Shown piece by piece: positions 7,623 to 16,232 of a stretch of DNA of 57,945 nucleotides. Positions within the stretch are counted from its first letter, which is position 1. The number at the start of each line of letters is the position of its first letter. Position numbers and translations under genes: made by a program. This DNA comes from JBNKEI01 sp050288705 (GTDB lineage Bacteria > Myxococcota > Myxococcia > Myxococcales > UBA5297), in NCBI GenBank assembly GCA_050288705.1, contig JBNKEI010000136.1, positions 1-57,945 of the forward strand, written 5' to 3'. Below the pieces are notes generated by a model, which worked only from the letters and a program-made list of their open reading frames with translations, searched no databases and was not told the DNA's origin.

Positions 7623-10205
7623 TTATTTTAATGTCTGGCCAGGCTTTCTTGCGTTCCCTCGCAACATAAGTAGATTTTGATTATCCACGACAGCAATATC
7701 CTCAATTCCATCGCCATTATAATCGCCAGCAGTTATTCCCGTGGGCGCGACAAGACCGTCGATTAGATTGTGAACCTCAATAGTCCGTTCCTTAGAAAAA
7801 CTCGAGCTAACGATTGACTTCCCAGCGGTATAGACAAGTGTTTTGGGTCCGTCGGGTTGATCATGTGTCAACGCAAAAGCAAATACACCTTCTTGCGCCA
7901 TAAATGTAGGCTTGTCGAATTGGCTATTTCCATTATTCCAGAAAATGGCGAGCGCTCCATTTCCGGTGGCAAGCACAATATCTGCAAGTCCATCACCATT
8001 AAGATCATTGGCAGAGAGTAAACCTTTCAACGTAGGTATAAGGTTAGGAGTTTCCAGAGGAATCTCACTGAGATCGATCCATTTGAGTCCATCGGCGGCT
8101 ACCTCCGATATATTACCAATTCGTATGCGACCACTTGAGGAGTCGCCTGAAGTGGCGCTGAAATACGAAGCTAGAATAATTTCCGCCACGCCATCACCGT
8201 TAAGATCGGCATTGGCGATTAGAGCCGGGGACTCATTTTCCAGAAATGGAACCCCGCCATCCGCCAATTCTTGCGGCTTGCCAATCTGTCCACCATTCGC
8301 CAAAGCGGCCCAAGAATGGTAAACAAAATTCGACTTATTGTTTTCGTAGGCTATACTAAAAAGATCGACTGACGATTTAACTAATTCGCCAACCGTTACT
8401 AAGAGAGGGACGTCGTAATCTCGTCCTTCGGCGTACAAGAAACCTTGGGACAATAATTGGTGGTCGGAGGTTCCAATGAACTGCGACACGCTGGCTTGAT
8501 TGTCTGGACCTGCATCGCTAGGAAAGCTAAGGACTTGAACTCCTTTATCAGCAGGAACAATCTGAGCCACCGAATCAAACTCTGCAAACTTTATTGGCGC
8601 CGTGGGAGCCTTCAATGGCTGCCCGTAGGACACGAAAAGCGCATCACGACCTCCGGTGAGGCTGGTCTGCGAATAAACAATATCATTTAAAGAATCGCCA
8701 TCGACGTCAGTCACGATCATATGCGAAACCGGACCAAGGGTGGGTATTGAGTAACGATCATTAATCGTCCAACCAAGATTGAAAACGCCAATGTCAAGCT
8801 CTTCGGAAGAACTCACAATAACATCGCCCAACCAATCGGCATTGATGTCGCTAATAATAGCGCTACTCCAAGCGCCATGCTCACGCTCATTCACGGTTAT
8901 ATATTCTGGAATTCCCTCAAAATATGGATCGCTATCATTTGCATCTACATACATTAACGTTGGAAAAACAAAACTTATGCCAAAGCTATTACCAAACCAG
9001 CCCGACTCGAGTGGTAAGCTGGTGACATCGGCTGCCTCTTGCGTTTCGACATTGGTGAGGCTCCAAAACTCGGAGCTCAACTGGTCGTCTGGAATATATA
9101 TTGCGTCCGGAGAAGAAGAGAAATGTATTCCGATATCATTGCCGTATCCAATGCGGATTTTATTACCCGAATCGGTCTTTACTGAGGCAATTACATCGAC
9201 AAAACCATCTGAATTGATGTCTGTAAAAGCAGCGCCAGATTCCACGGGATCACTGAGCGAAATGGTAATTTGACCAAGGTCCGAATTCCACTCAAGACCA
9301 GTTTCGGAAACGTAGCAAGGAGTAAAGACGGAGATTTTCTTTTCACCTTTAAACGCCAGGATGAAAGATGGACAATAAGACTCATTTAACCGCACAGTTT
9401 TCGCTGGATCTGATACCAACGAGTTGAACAGCTCGGCGTCCCCCAAGCGAATATTTTCGGTTGCTCCATTAGTATCAATTATTGTTCCCACCTCTGAATC
9501 AGCACGAATAAACATGGTCCAGGAATATCTTCCCGACGAAGAAGATACATTTATAGGAATGATGCGAACATTTTTGGTTTTGAAATCGATTGAGGAAGTT
9601 GCGGACGGAAGCATTTTTCGATCTACAGACCCGTTCCAGCTCACGATTCCATGAACACCGGAAACCAAATCATCACTAGCATCTGATTTTAAATTTACTA
9701 CCAATGGAGAGGCCATTAAGGTAGTCATGGTATGAGAATCGCTGATTTCTGCTTGATCGTTAAAGTAATGAATTCGCGTGCGAACCTTTCCCATGGGATC
9801 GCTGGGTCCAAGCGTAAGAACATCTTTTTTGCCGTCGCCATCAAAATCGCCAGTTCTGGCTGACCATGCTCCGACCGGAGTGGCACTTCCAACAAGTGCG
9901 TAACTTCCCGAAGACACTCTGCAAATACCATCGAGACCGCAACCCCATCCTTGAGGACATTTAGGCTTTTCTCCGTCGTCGGCGGCTATGCATGACAGCC
10001 GGCATTCATTCTCTTTACCAGGAGGAACACAACTTGTTCCTTCGCCATTGGGAAACGAATCGCAATCTTCGCCAGGCTCAATAACCGCATTCCCACATAG
10101 ACCCGTTTTAATATCGTCCATTTTTTTGCATGCAATCACCCCTGCAATCAAGGGCACGATTACCATAATCAAAAAATTAATCCGAATTCTCAAGGGCGAA
10201 TTCAT
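7623..10205 (-). CDS. FG-GAP/VCBS-repeat lipoprotein with Cys-rich N-terminal module
   Basis: An 860-residue predicted lipoprotein. The signal peptide ends at GVIAC (Cys26). Next comes a disulfide-type module: CGNAVIEPGEDCDSFPNGEG, then C-V-PPG, ECRLSC, CPQGWGCGLDGIC, resembling the DUF4215 CGNGxxExGExCD motif. The remainder is a beta-propeller-like array of FG-GAP/VCBS repeats with calcium-loop motifs DFDGDGKKDVL, DINSDGFVDVI, DVDGDSLNDIV, DLNGDGVAEII, DLNGDGLADIV and DYNGDGIEDIA. It is probably a surface-exposed, calcium-binding adhesin or ligand-binding protein. The start overlaps the stop of its paralogue upstream (ATGA at 10202-10205), with GAGGCGGTG as ribosome site. Confidence 0.85.
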   Translation of the reverse strand: MNSPLRIRINFLIMVIVPLIAGVIACKKMDDIKTGLCGNAVIEPGEDCDSFPNGEGTSCVPPGKENECRLSCIAADDGEKPKCPQGWGCGLDGICRVSSGSYALVGSATPVGAWSARTGDFDGDGKKDVLTLGPSDPMGKVRTRIHYFNDQAEISDSHTMTTLMASPLVVNLKSDASDDLVSGVHGIVSWNGSVDRKMLPSATSSIDFKTKNVRIIPINVSSSSGRYSWTMFIRADSEVGTIIDTNGATENIRLGDAELFNSLVSDPAKTVRLNESYCPSFILAFKGEKKISVFTPCYVSETGLEWNSDLGQITISLSDPVESGAAFTDINSDGFVDVIASVKTDSGNKIRIGYGNDIGIHFSSSPDAIYIPDDQLSSEFWSLTNVETQEAADVTSLPLESGWFGNSFGISFVFPTLMYVDANDSDPYFEGIPEYITVNEREHGAWSSAIISDINADWLGDVIVSSSEELDIGVFNLGWTINDRYSIPTLGPVSHMIVTDVDGDSLNDIVYSQTSLTGGRDALFVSYGQPLKAPTAPIKFAEFDSVAQIVPADKGVQVLSFPSDAGPDNQASVSQFIGTSDHQLLSQGFLYAEGRDYDVPLLVTVGELVKSSVDLFSIAYENNKSNFVYHSWAALANGGQIGKPQELADGGVPFLENESPALIANADLNGDGVAEIILASYFSATSGDSSSGRIRIGNISEVAADGLKWIDLSEIPLETPNLIPTLKGLLSANDLNGDGLADIVLATGNGALAIFWNNGNSQFDKPTFMAQEGVFAFALTHDQPDGPKTLVYTAGKSIVSSSFSKERTIEVHNLIDGLVAPTGITAGDYNGDGIEDIAVVDNQNLLMLRGNARKPGQTLK

Positions 10206-12844
10206 CGTTTCACCGCCTCTCCGCGCAAGATAATCAGCTTTTGGTTATCGACGACTGCGAGGTCTTCTAGCCCGTCTCCATTGATATCTCCGGCTCCGAT
10301 TCCAGTGAGGAAGGTAAAACCACTCGCAATAGTCTCCAATTGGAAAACTCGATCATGGTTAGGCTTTGCATGAATGACTGAACTGCTTAACGTAAAGACC
10401 AAGGAACTGATTTCGTTTTCTGCGCCATGAATTGGAGCAAATGCCTTCACTCCTTCTTTTTCAATAGTTGTTTTCTCCACAAAAGATCCATTTCCATCGT
10501 TCCAAAAAATGGTAAGGCTTCCATTTCCTGAAGAGTAGACAAGGTCTTGGTATTCATCTTCATTGAGATCTATTGCCATAAGCTGACCTGTAATCGAAGG
10601 GGCCAGTAATGGCTCAGTCAACTTGATTTCGCCTTTAGAGGTCCATTTGAAATCGTTTTCTCCCTTGGAAATATGTCCAATTTGGATACGTCCGTAGCTC
10701 TCGGAAGAATTAGAGGTTTTCGATGCAATTAGAATTTCCGCAGTTTGGTCATTATCGATATCCGCATTGGCAATAAGAAGCGGGGTTTCGTTTGTCTCGA
10801 AAGAAATTTTCCCATCCACAATTTCGGAAAACTTCCCCGTTCTCCCACCTTCTCCGAGCGCTATCCACGATTGCATCGGCATCGAGGAATCTCTAATTCC
10901 ATATCCCGGATAATAATACGCAAGGCAAAAAGTATCGATTGGTGACCCTACCAGCGGACCGACGGTAATCAAAAGAGGTGTACTGCCTTCGGGCGTTATT
11001 GTGTTACCTGGTGATAATGCGGTTGTTTTATTGGCTGTCGACCTTAGGACACTTTGCGGAAACAATTGATCATCGAAAGTTGCTGAAAGCCAAAACGAAC
11101 TTGCAGGCTTTCCTTCCGTCGAGGAACGATAAAGCACGCCTGCTGGGTCAGGGTATCGCAATCGAAATAAATCGATTACCGAATCGACTTCTGCCACTTT
11201 CACCGATGCTGAAGGGAAGCCGGTCACGCGACCATAAATTATATTGATCGAATCAAATCCACCGGTTGTACTTGTCTGTGAGTAAAGAATATCGGGAAAG
11301 AAATCGTTGTTTGCATCGAGAACAAGCATTTTTGAAACAAAGCCCTCTGTCGGAAGCGAATACCGAGTAAGCTGTTCTTGGGTCGACTGAAATAAATCGA
11401 TGTCAAGTTCATCTGCAGAGCTTGCAACAAAAACATTAGACGAATTAACTGCCCAACGAGTTTTAGGTTCAAAAAAGTCCGCGCTACTCCAAGAACCGCG
11501 TGTACGCTCCCAGTATTTGCTATAGGTGACCGTCGCATGGTAGTCATCATCATAAGTCACCTTACTCAGATAGACGAATGTCGGAAAAATGAAATCAAGT
11601 GCAACGTCCCTATTGAAGCTGCCTACCGCGAGAGGCAATGCCGAAACAGTGACAGAAGAGCCTTGTTGCGCATCCATCAGACTCCAATATTCAGAACCAA
11701 GGCTATTGTCGGGGTTATCTGGGAAGTTTGCCATTATTTCCGGGGTAGAGAAAAAGTCCCCTTTTCCATTCCCATAAGCAACGCGAATTCGCGTAGCACC
11801 TTCTTTAGTCTTCACTGCGACAAGAAGATCGAGTCTATAATCACCATCAAGGTCAGCAAGCTGAACGCCCGAATCGATAGGCTCTGATGTGGTTACCCGG
11901 ACCAAGCCAAGATTGGAATTCCAATTAATACCCTCATCTGAGAGCGTACAGGGGTTCAAAACATTAACGTGATTCTCGCCCCGAAACGCTAAAACAAACG
12001 AGTTACAAGAGCTACCCCCAAACTCATCTAATTTACCAGTAGCCGCATTGCCAGCCAACGAGGAAAAAAGCTCAGGATTTCCCAGTAAAACTTTTTGGGC
12101 AGAATCACGGTGATAAAGCACGGTTCCTTGTGGCGAAGACTGAAGTATTGCAACGCTAGCTATTGCAACGCTTTTTGAGCCTATTTGGCCCAATATTTCA
12201 AACGGAACCACCTTAGTGTATTCGGTGTCGTAATTCTCGACAACTCCCGGGCCGTAAACAAGTTTTCTACCACTCTCCCCGTGCAGGCTTGCAATCCCTC
12301 TACGTCCGAAAACTATTTCGTCGCTTGAATCCATGCCACTCGACCAATAATTTGTAATAACCGGCGAAATAAGAGGAATGGAAATAGGGTAGGTGTTTTG
12401 CAGCGCAGCCTGGTCATCGAAGTAATAAACGGTCGCCCGTGCCTTTCCGAGGGATTCGAGAGGACCAAGAGCAAGCACGTCTTTTCGGCCATCGCCATCA
12501 AAATCTCCCATTCTCACCGAGTGGGCCCCGGCAATGACGCTTTCAGCGGTAGAAAACTGACTCGCGGGCTCTCTACACATACCATCGAGACCACATCCCC
12601 AACCTTGGGGACAATTGGGGACTTGTCCATTCGCTAGGACCTTACATGCTAAATGGCATTCATTTGGTTGGCCCGCGGGCACACAATAGGTTCCTTCGCC
12701 GCGAGGAAAAGAGTCGCAATCCTCACTCGCTTCGATAACAGCATTTCCGCATTGGGCGCTGTTTTGACTGGGGAAATTTTTACAAGCTGCTAGCCCTAAA
12801 ACACAGGGCACCAGACGGATTCCGATTCGAAAGTATGTTCGCAT
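10202..12844 (-). CDS. FG-GAP/VCBS-repeat lipoprotein, paralogue of the following gene
   Basis: An 880-residue lipoprotein with the same plan as the gene at 7623-10205: signal peptide ending GLAAC (lipobox), CGNAVIEASEDCDSFPRGEG, ECHLAC, CPQGWGCGLDGMC, then FG-GAP repeats (DFDGDGRKDVL, DLDGDYRLDLL, DANNDFFPDIL, DIDNDQTAEIL, DLNEDEYQDLV, DINGDGLEDLA). The two align end to end, so this is a tandem duplication. I start at the ATG at 12844 (AAGG nine bases upstream); a TTG 15 bp earlier is also open. Stop and next start overlap, implying coupled translation. Several loops have lost one Asp or Gly compared with the paralogue, so calcium sites may differ. Confidence 0.83.
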   Translation of the reverse strand: MRTYFRIGIRLVPCVLGLAACKNFPSQNSAQCGNAVIEASEDCDSFPRGEGTYCVPAGQPNECHLACKVLANGQVPNCPQGWGCGLDGMCREPASQFSTAESVIAGAHSVRMGDFDGDGRKDVLALGPLESLGKARATVYYFDDQAALQNTYPISIPLISPVITNYWSSGMDSSDEIVFGRRGIASLHGESGRKLVYGPGVVENYDTEYTKVVPFEILGQIGSKSVAIASVAILQSSPQGTVLYHRDSAQKVLLGNPELFSSLAGNAATGKLDEFGGSSCNSFVLAFRGENHVNVLNPCTLSDEGINWNSNLGLVRVTTSEPIDSGVQLADLDGDYRLDLLVAVKTKEGATRIRVAYGNGKGDFFSTPEIMANFPDNPDNSLGSEYWSLMDAQQGSSVTVSALPLAVGSFNRDVALDFIFPTFVYLSKVTYDDDYHATVTYSKYWERTRGSWSSADFFEPKTRWAVNSSNVFVASSADELDIDLFQSTQEQLTRYSLPTEGFVSKMLVLDANNDFFPDILYSQTSTTGGFDSINIIYGRVTGFPSASVKVAEVDSVIDLFRLRYPDPAGVLYRSSTEGKPASSFWLSATFDDQLFPQSVLRSTANKTTALSPGNTITPEGSTPLLITVGPLVGSPIDTFCLAYYYPGYGIRDSSMPMQSWIALGEGGRTGKFSEIVDGKISFETNETPLLIANADIDNDQTAEILIASKTSNSSESYGRIQIGHISKGENDFKWTSKGEIKLTEPLLAPSITGQLMAIDLNEDEYQDLVYSSGNGSLTIFWNDGNGSFVEKTTIEKEGVKAFAPIHGAENEISSLVFTLSSSVIHAKPNHDRVFQLETIASGFTFLTGIGAGDINGDGLEDLAVVDNQKLIILRGEAVKR

Positions 12845-12888
12845 GAAAAAAACCTTCAAGCAGAGTCGATGCTAGTCCCCAACCAATT

Positions 12889-14136
12889 TCAAAACCTAAA
12901 CAACGCATTCATTGCCACTCCGCCCCCCGGACGAATTACCGGCATCGCTGCGAATTCAGGAGAAGAAGGTTTCTGCTCCAAAGGCTTAATGGCGGGAGAA
13001 CGATCGACGGTTGGCCGATCCAGCATGTAGAGTACAGTGCCAATTACTGCAAGCCCAATACCGGCACCTAACGTTGCCCCCGCAGCGGTCTTCCAACTAT
13101 TTCGCGATTGTACCGCCGCGTCGTAGTCTTCCAAGCGTTGCGAAGAAATGTTCCCCTTCGTTTGTTCTTTTTGGATGTCTTCCGCGGAATTTTGGTAGGA
13201 ATAAGCAACTAACGTACAAACCGCTCCGGAAAGGAATGCAGCGCCAGCAGCGCCAAATACACCATAGGCTGCTTTCCGTTGTGTTGTTACAAACAGAGTT
13301 GGAAGAAGATTCAACGCTTTGCCTCGTTCTACCGCGACTTGCCTGGTCCAAAGCTCAAAACCGCTGTTGGCTACCGCTATAACGTGCTTACCTGCGGCAA
13401 TATCGACAGGCTTGGAAAACGGAGTTTTTCCCACCGACCGTCCGTCTACAAAAACTTCCGATCCCGAAGGGGCATCGACCGACAGGATTCCCGCGCGCTC
13501 ATTTAGTGCTAAGTCAATGCCCATTGTTGATCCGAGAACGAGCTCGACTTCGCGTTCCATTGGGAAATAACCCTCGGCGACCATCCGTATTCGATGTCGA
13601 CCTGGTTCGAGATCTCCAATGAAAGGAGCTTCGCTCAAATCGCCACCATCAATGGAAATAGTAGCCCTGGGGACTTGCGTAGTAACCATCAATCGGGCCT
13701 TTTGAACTTCAGGAGTCACTTTTTTCTGGCGAGATTTATTGGCAACCGCTGGCAAGCGACTCTGAATCGTTTCCAGCTCAGCAATACTATCGACCGCTTC
13801 CGATAGACGTGTTGCCTTATCAGTTTTTGCGTAAGCTCGATAATGCCTGATGGCTCGATCAAGATATTCGCGACGTTGACTAATAAAATATTGTTTTCGT
13901 TCGGCTTGGGCCATCGAAAAAAGAATGGCGGGCAAAGGCGCATGTTGCCACGCAGCGTCGAATGCTTGAACCGCAGCCTCGAATCTCCCCGCGTCGTAGG
14001 CCTGGACTCCAGCCTGAAAAAAAGCTTTCGCTTTTTCACTAGCCTCAGGAGCCGCAATGATTGGCAATATGGGGACCAATATCAGAGAAAGGATTACTGT
14101 ACCTGATAGGATTGTTTTATGAGCCGATAATTTCAC
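12889..14136 (-). CDS. TPR and PEGA protein with C-terminal membrane helices
   Basis: A 415-residue envelope protein. A signal sequence (about 5-30, ILSGTVILSLILVPILPIIAA) precedes TPR-like helices (AKAFFQAGVQAYDAGRFEAAVQAFDAAWQ, residues about 35-120). Two PEGA-type beta modules follow (ARLMVTTQVPRATISIDGG and GILSVDAPSGSEVFVDGRSV, about 145-285). Then come two membrane-like helices (YGVFGAAGAAFLSGAVCTLV; AAGATLGAGIGLAVIGTVLY) around a charged loop, and a C-terminus ending NALFRF. The start is a GTG at 14136 preceded by GAAGGCGG; another GTG seven codons upstream lacks a ribosome site. Its place between a PEGA kinase and two surface lipoproteins suggests an envelope partner of the kinase. 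Its architecture mirrors the gene at 45578. Confidence 0.75.
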   Translation of the reverse strand: MKLSAHKTILSGTVILSLILVPILPIIAAPEASEKAKAFFQAGVQAYDAGRFEAAVQAFDAAWQHAPLPAILFSMAQAERKQYFISQRREYLDRAIRHYRAYAKTDKATRLSEAVDSIAELETIQSRLPAVANKSRQKKVTPEVQKARLMVTTQVPRATISIDGGDLSEAPFIGDLEPGRHRIRMVAEGYFPMEREVELVLGSTMGIDLALNERAGILSVDAPSGSEVFVDGRSVGKTPFSKPVDIAAGKHVIAVANSGFELWTRQVAVERGKALNLLPTLFVTTQRKAAYGVFGAAGAAFLSGAVCTLVAYSYQNSAEDIQKEQTKGNISSQRLEDYDAAVQSRNSWKTAAGATLGAGIGLAVIGTVLYMLDRPTVDRSPAIKPLEQKPSSPEFAAMPVIRPGGGVAMNALFRF

Positions 14137-14385
14137 AGATTTACCGCCTTCCCTCACAAAGCATTCAATTTTGGATTCTATCTCTCCTATTTACTAGATT
14201 CATATTGACTTATGCAAACCTCCTTTAAAAATATCCATAGGGAAAGCAAATACAGAATAGCTTCATTACTTATAATAGATTACACAATTGCAAACCTAAA
14301 GACATGTAAGACCAGCGACAATTACAACATTACTCGCACACGAAAGGAGCTTTCGCCAGTATAAGAAAAGAAAAGTCACTTTTTA

Positions 14386-16032
14386 TTAGTTAAAAGGATT
14401 TTCCAAGTCAACCGAACTGGGTTTAGTTTTAGCCGGCGGTCTTCCCTTTTCAAGAGTAATTTTAATTATTTGGTCTTGATTAAACCGAATTTTTCGGGTT
14501 TCTGTTCTGTAGCCGCGTGCAGCCACACGAATTTCGTGCATTTTTTCATCTTTTGCATAAGTCCCTTGAAACGGATTTGAAGAAAGAAGTTTAGAATCAA
14601 GAGTCAATCGAGCCGACGGCGGGCTTGCCAATATTTGAAGCTTGATTGTCGTACTTTCTTCTACTTTTTGCATATTTTGCCCAGTTTCTGGAGCAACAAC
14701 AACTTTTTCCGAAGACGTTACGACATTCTTGGCAATTGGTGTCACAGCGCTAGAAGTAGAGGATTGAGATGCAGCGGGTCTAACTGGAGAAGGGGTCGGA
14801 TCTGTTTGCACGCGCATCGGATATTGCCAATAAAAAATGGCCAAAGCCAACAATGCGACTACTGCAATACTATAGTAGTAAAGTCTTTTTGACGTTTTCT
14901 TGGATTTATTTTCTACATTGGTATGTCGAGAAATAATTTTTTTTGTCACCCCTGAGTCAGCTGGAACCGATTGCATATCGCCGGGCAAAACACTCACCCC
15001 AGAGATAGTACTTCCAAATCTAGGAAGCCTAGGCATTGCTTCGTCACTGGAAGAGTTCCCGGCAAGTTGATTTTCAATAATAGATTGCACTTTTGCGCGA
15101 TCGCTCGCGAATAATGTTGTGACGACGTCTGCCAATTCTTGCCGGTCAACGTGTTGCCCATTCTTACGAAGAAAGCTGTCGATTTCATGTTGAAACTCTT
15201 TTGCAGATGAAAAGCGTTGCGCTGGATTTATCGCCAGCCCTCGCTCACAAATGCGAATGAGCTCCAAAGGCGCATCAGGCTTGGCCTCTCTTAGCGATGG
15301 AATCTCGCCCCTGCTCAACTGTAGCCAAATATTTGGCTCAGGAGCATCTTCCCACATGGTGCGACCAACGATTGCCTCCCAGAGCATTACCGCGGCTGAG
15401 AACAAATCTGATCGATGGTCGATTTTTTTTAGTTGTGCTTGCTCAGGCGAAGCATAAGCTATTTTACCTTTAAAGACCCCGGCCATGGTCTTACAGGACG
15501 AGTTGTTCGCCTTGGCAATACCAAAATCAAGAATTTTGCACTCCCCGTCAAAAGTTATAATAACATTTTGTGGGGTCAAATCTCTATGGATAACATTAAG
15601 CGGCTCCCCAGTGTAATCTTTTAGATCATGGGCATATTGGAGACCGTTGAGGACATTAGAGAGTATATACAATGATAAATAAGGACTAATTTCATACTTT
15701 TTTTTATTTGCTATTTTCCACAAAGAATACAATGTAGGGCCATGTAAAAACTCCATGACTAAGAAGTAATTGTCGCCTTCCTGACCAACTTCATAGGTAT
15801 GAACAACATTTGGATGACTAAGCCGAGCAGCAAGGCGGGCCTCTTCAAGAAACATTTTTACATATTCAGGATCGTCAGTATTTCTCAACAATTTAATGAC
15901 AAGCAGCTTATTGAAATCACCGAGTCCATTAGCAACTACGAGGTATACATCAGCCATGCCCCCATGTCCAAGTCCAGCAATAAGGCGATATTTACCCAGC
16001 GAATTATTTGAGGACAGGGAATAGACACCCAA
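14386..16032 (-). CDS. Transmembrane Ser/Thr protein kinase with PEGA domain
   Basis: A 548-residue Hanks-type kinase. The kinase domain covers about 14-285: Gly loop GLGHGGMADVY, catalytic Lys in LLVIKLLR, HRDLTPQN (about 148), DFGIAK, then ASPEQ. A Ser-rich juxtamembrane region leads to one membrane helix (about 384-405, YSIAVVALLALAIFYW). A Pro/Ser/Thr-rich linker follows, then a C-terminal PEGA domain (about 465-535). So kinase in the cytoplasm, PEGA outside. HRDLTPQN has Thr-Pro where most have Lys-Pro (HRDLKPxN), a variant frequent in myxobacterial kinases. The start is TTG (GAGGCAGCAA before it). It is first of a four-gene minus-strand series ending with the FG-GAP pair, though about 250 bp separate it from the TPR gene. 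Confidence 0.85.
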   Translation of the reverse strand: MGVYSLSSNNSLGKYRLIAGLGHGGMADVYLVVANGLGDFNKLLVIKLLRNTDDPEYVKMFLEEARLAARLSHPNVVHTYEVGQEGDNYFLVMEFLHGPTLYSLWKIANKKKYEISPYLSLYILSNVLNGLQYAHDLKDYTGEPLNVIHRDLTPQNVIITFDGECKILDFGIAKANNSSCKTMAGVFKGKIAYASPEQAQLKKIDHRSDLFSAAVMLWEAIVGRTMWEDAPEPNIWLQLSRGEIPSLREAKPDAPLELIRICERGLAINPAQRFSSAKEFQHEIDSFLRKNGQHVDRQELADVVTTLFASDRAKVQSIIENQLAGNSSSDEAMPRLPRFGSTISGVSVLPGDMQSVPADSGVTKKIISRHTNVENKSKKTSKRLYYYSIAVVALLALAIFYWQYPMRVQTDPTPSPVRPAASQSSTSSAVTPIAKNVVTSSEKVVVAPETGQNMQKVEESTTIKLQILASPPSARLTLDSKLLSSNPFQGTYAKDEKMHEIRVAARGYRTETRKIRFNQDQIIKITLEKGRPPAKTKPSSVDLENPFN

Positions 16033-16106
16033 TTGCTGCCTCGCATGAGTTCATAGAATCAGTAACAAAGTCATACTTCCAGAGTCTCGCGCTTCGTACC
16101 AAAAAA

Positions 16107-16136
16107 ATGCTACCGCAAAACCTTTAGTGCAGTCAA
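16107..16136 (-). promoter_or_regulatory. Candidate sigma-70-type promoter of the kinase gene
   Basis: On the minus strand TTGACT (16136-16131), an 18-bp spacer and TAGCAT (16112-16107) lie 75 bp upstream of the TTG start of the kinase gene. Boxes match consensus at 5/6 and 4/6 positions. The rest of the 16033-16232 interval shows no gene. Confidence 0.35.
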
Positions 16137-16232
16137 AGCCCAGTATTAAGATAACTAGCATGGGTTTGAGTACAAAATCGGGCCTGAATTCAACTGAAAA
16201 ACGCCTTCACAACATCTTTTTGCTAGACTAAT

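Noticed and set aside
8779..9273. A 164-codon plus-strand frame opposite the FG-GAP lipoprotein
   Set aside because: Ser/Pro/Leu-rich shadow without motifs; the repeats on the minus strand are unambiguous.
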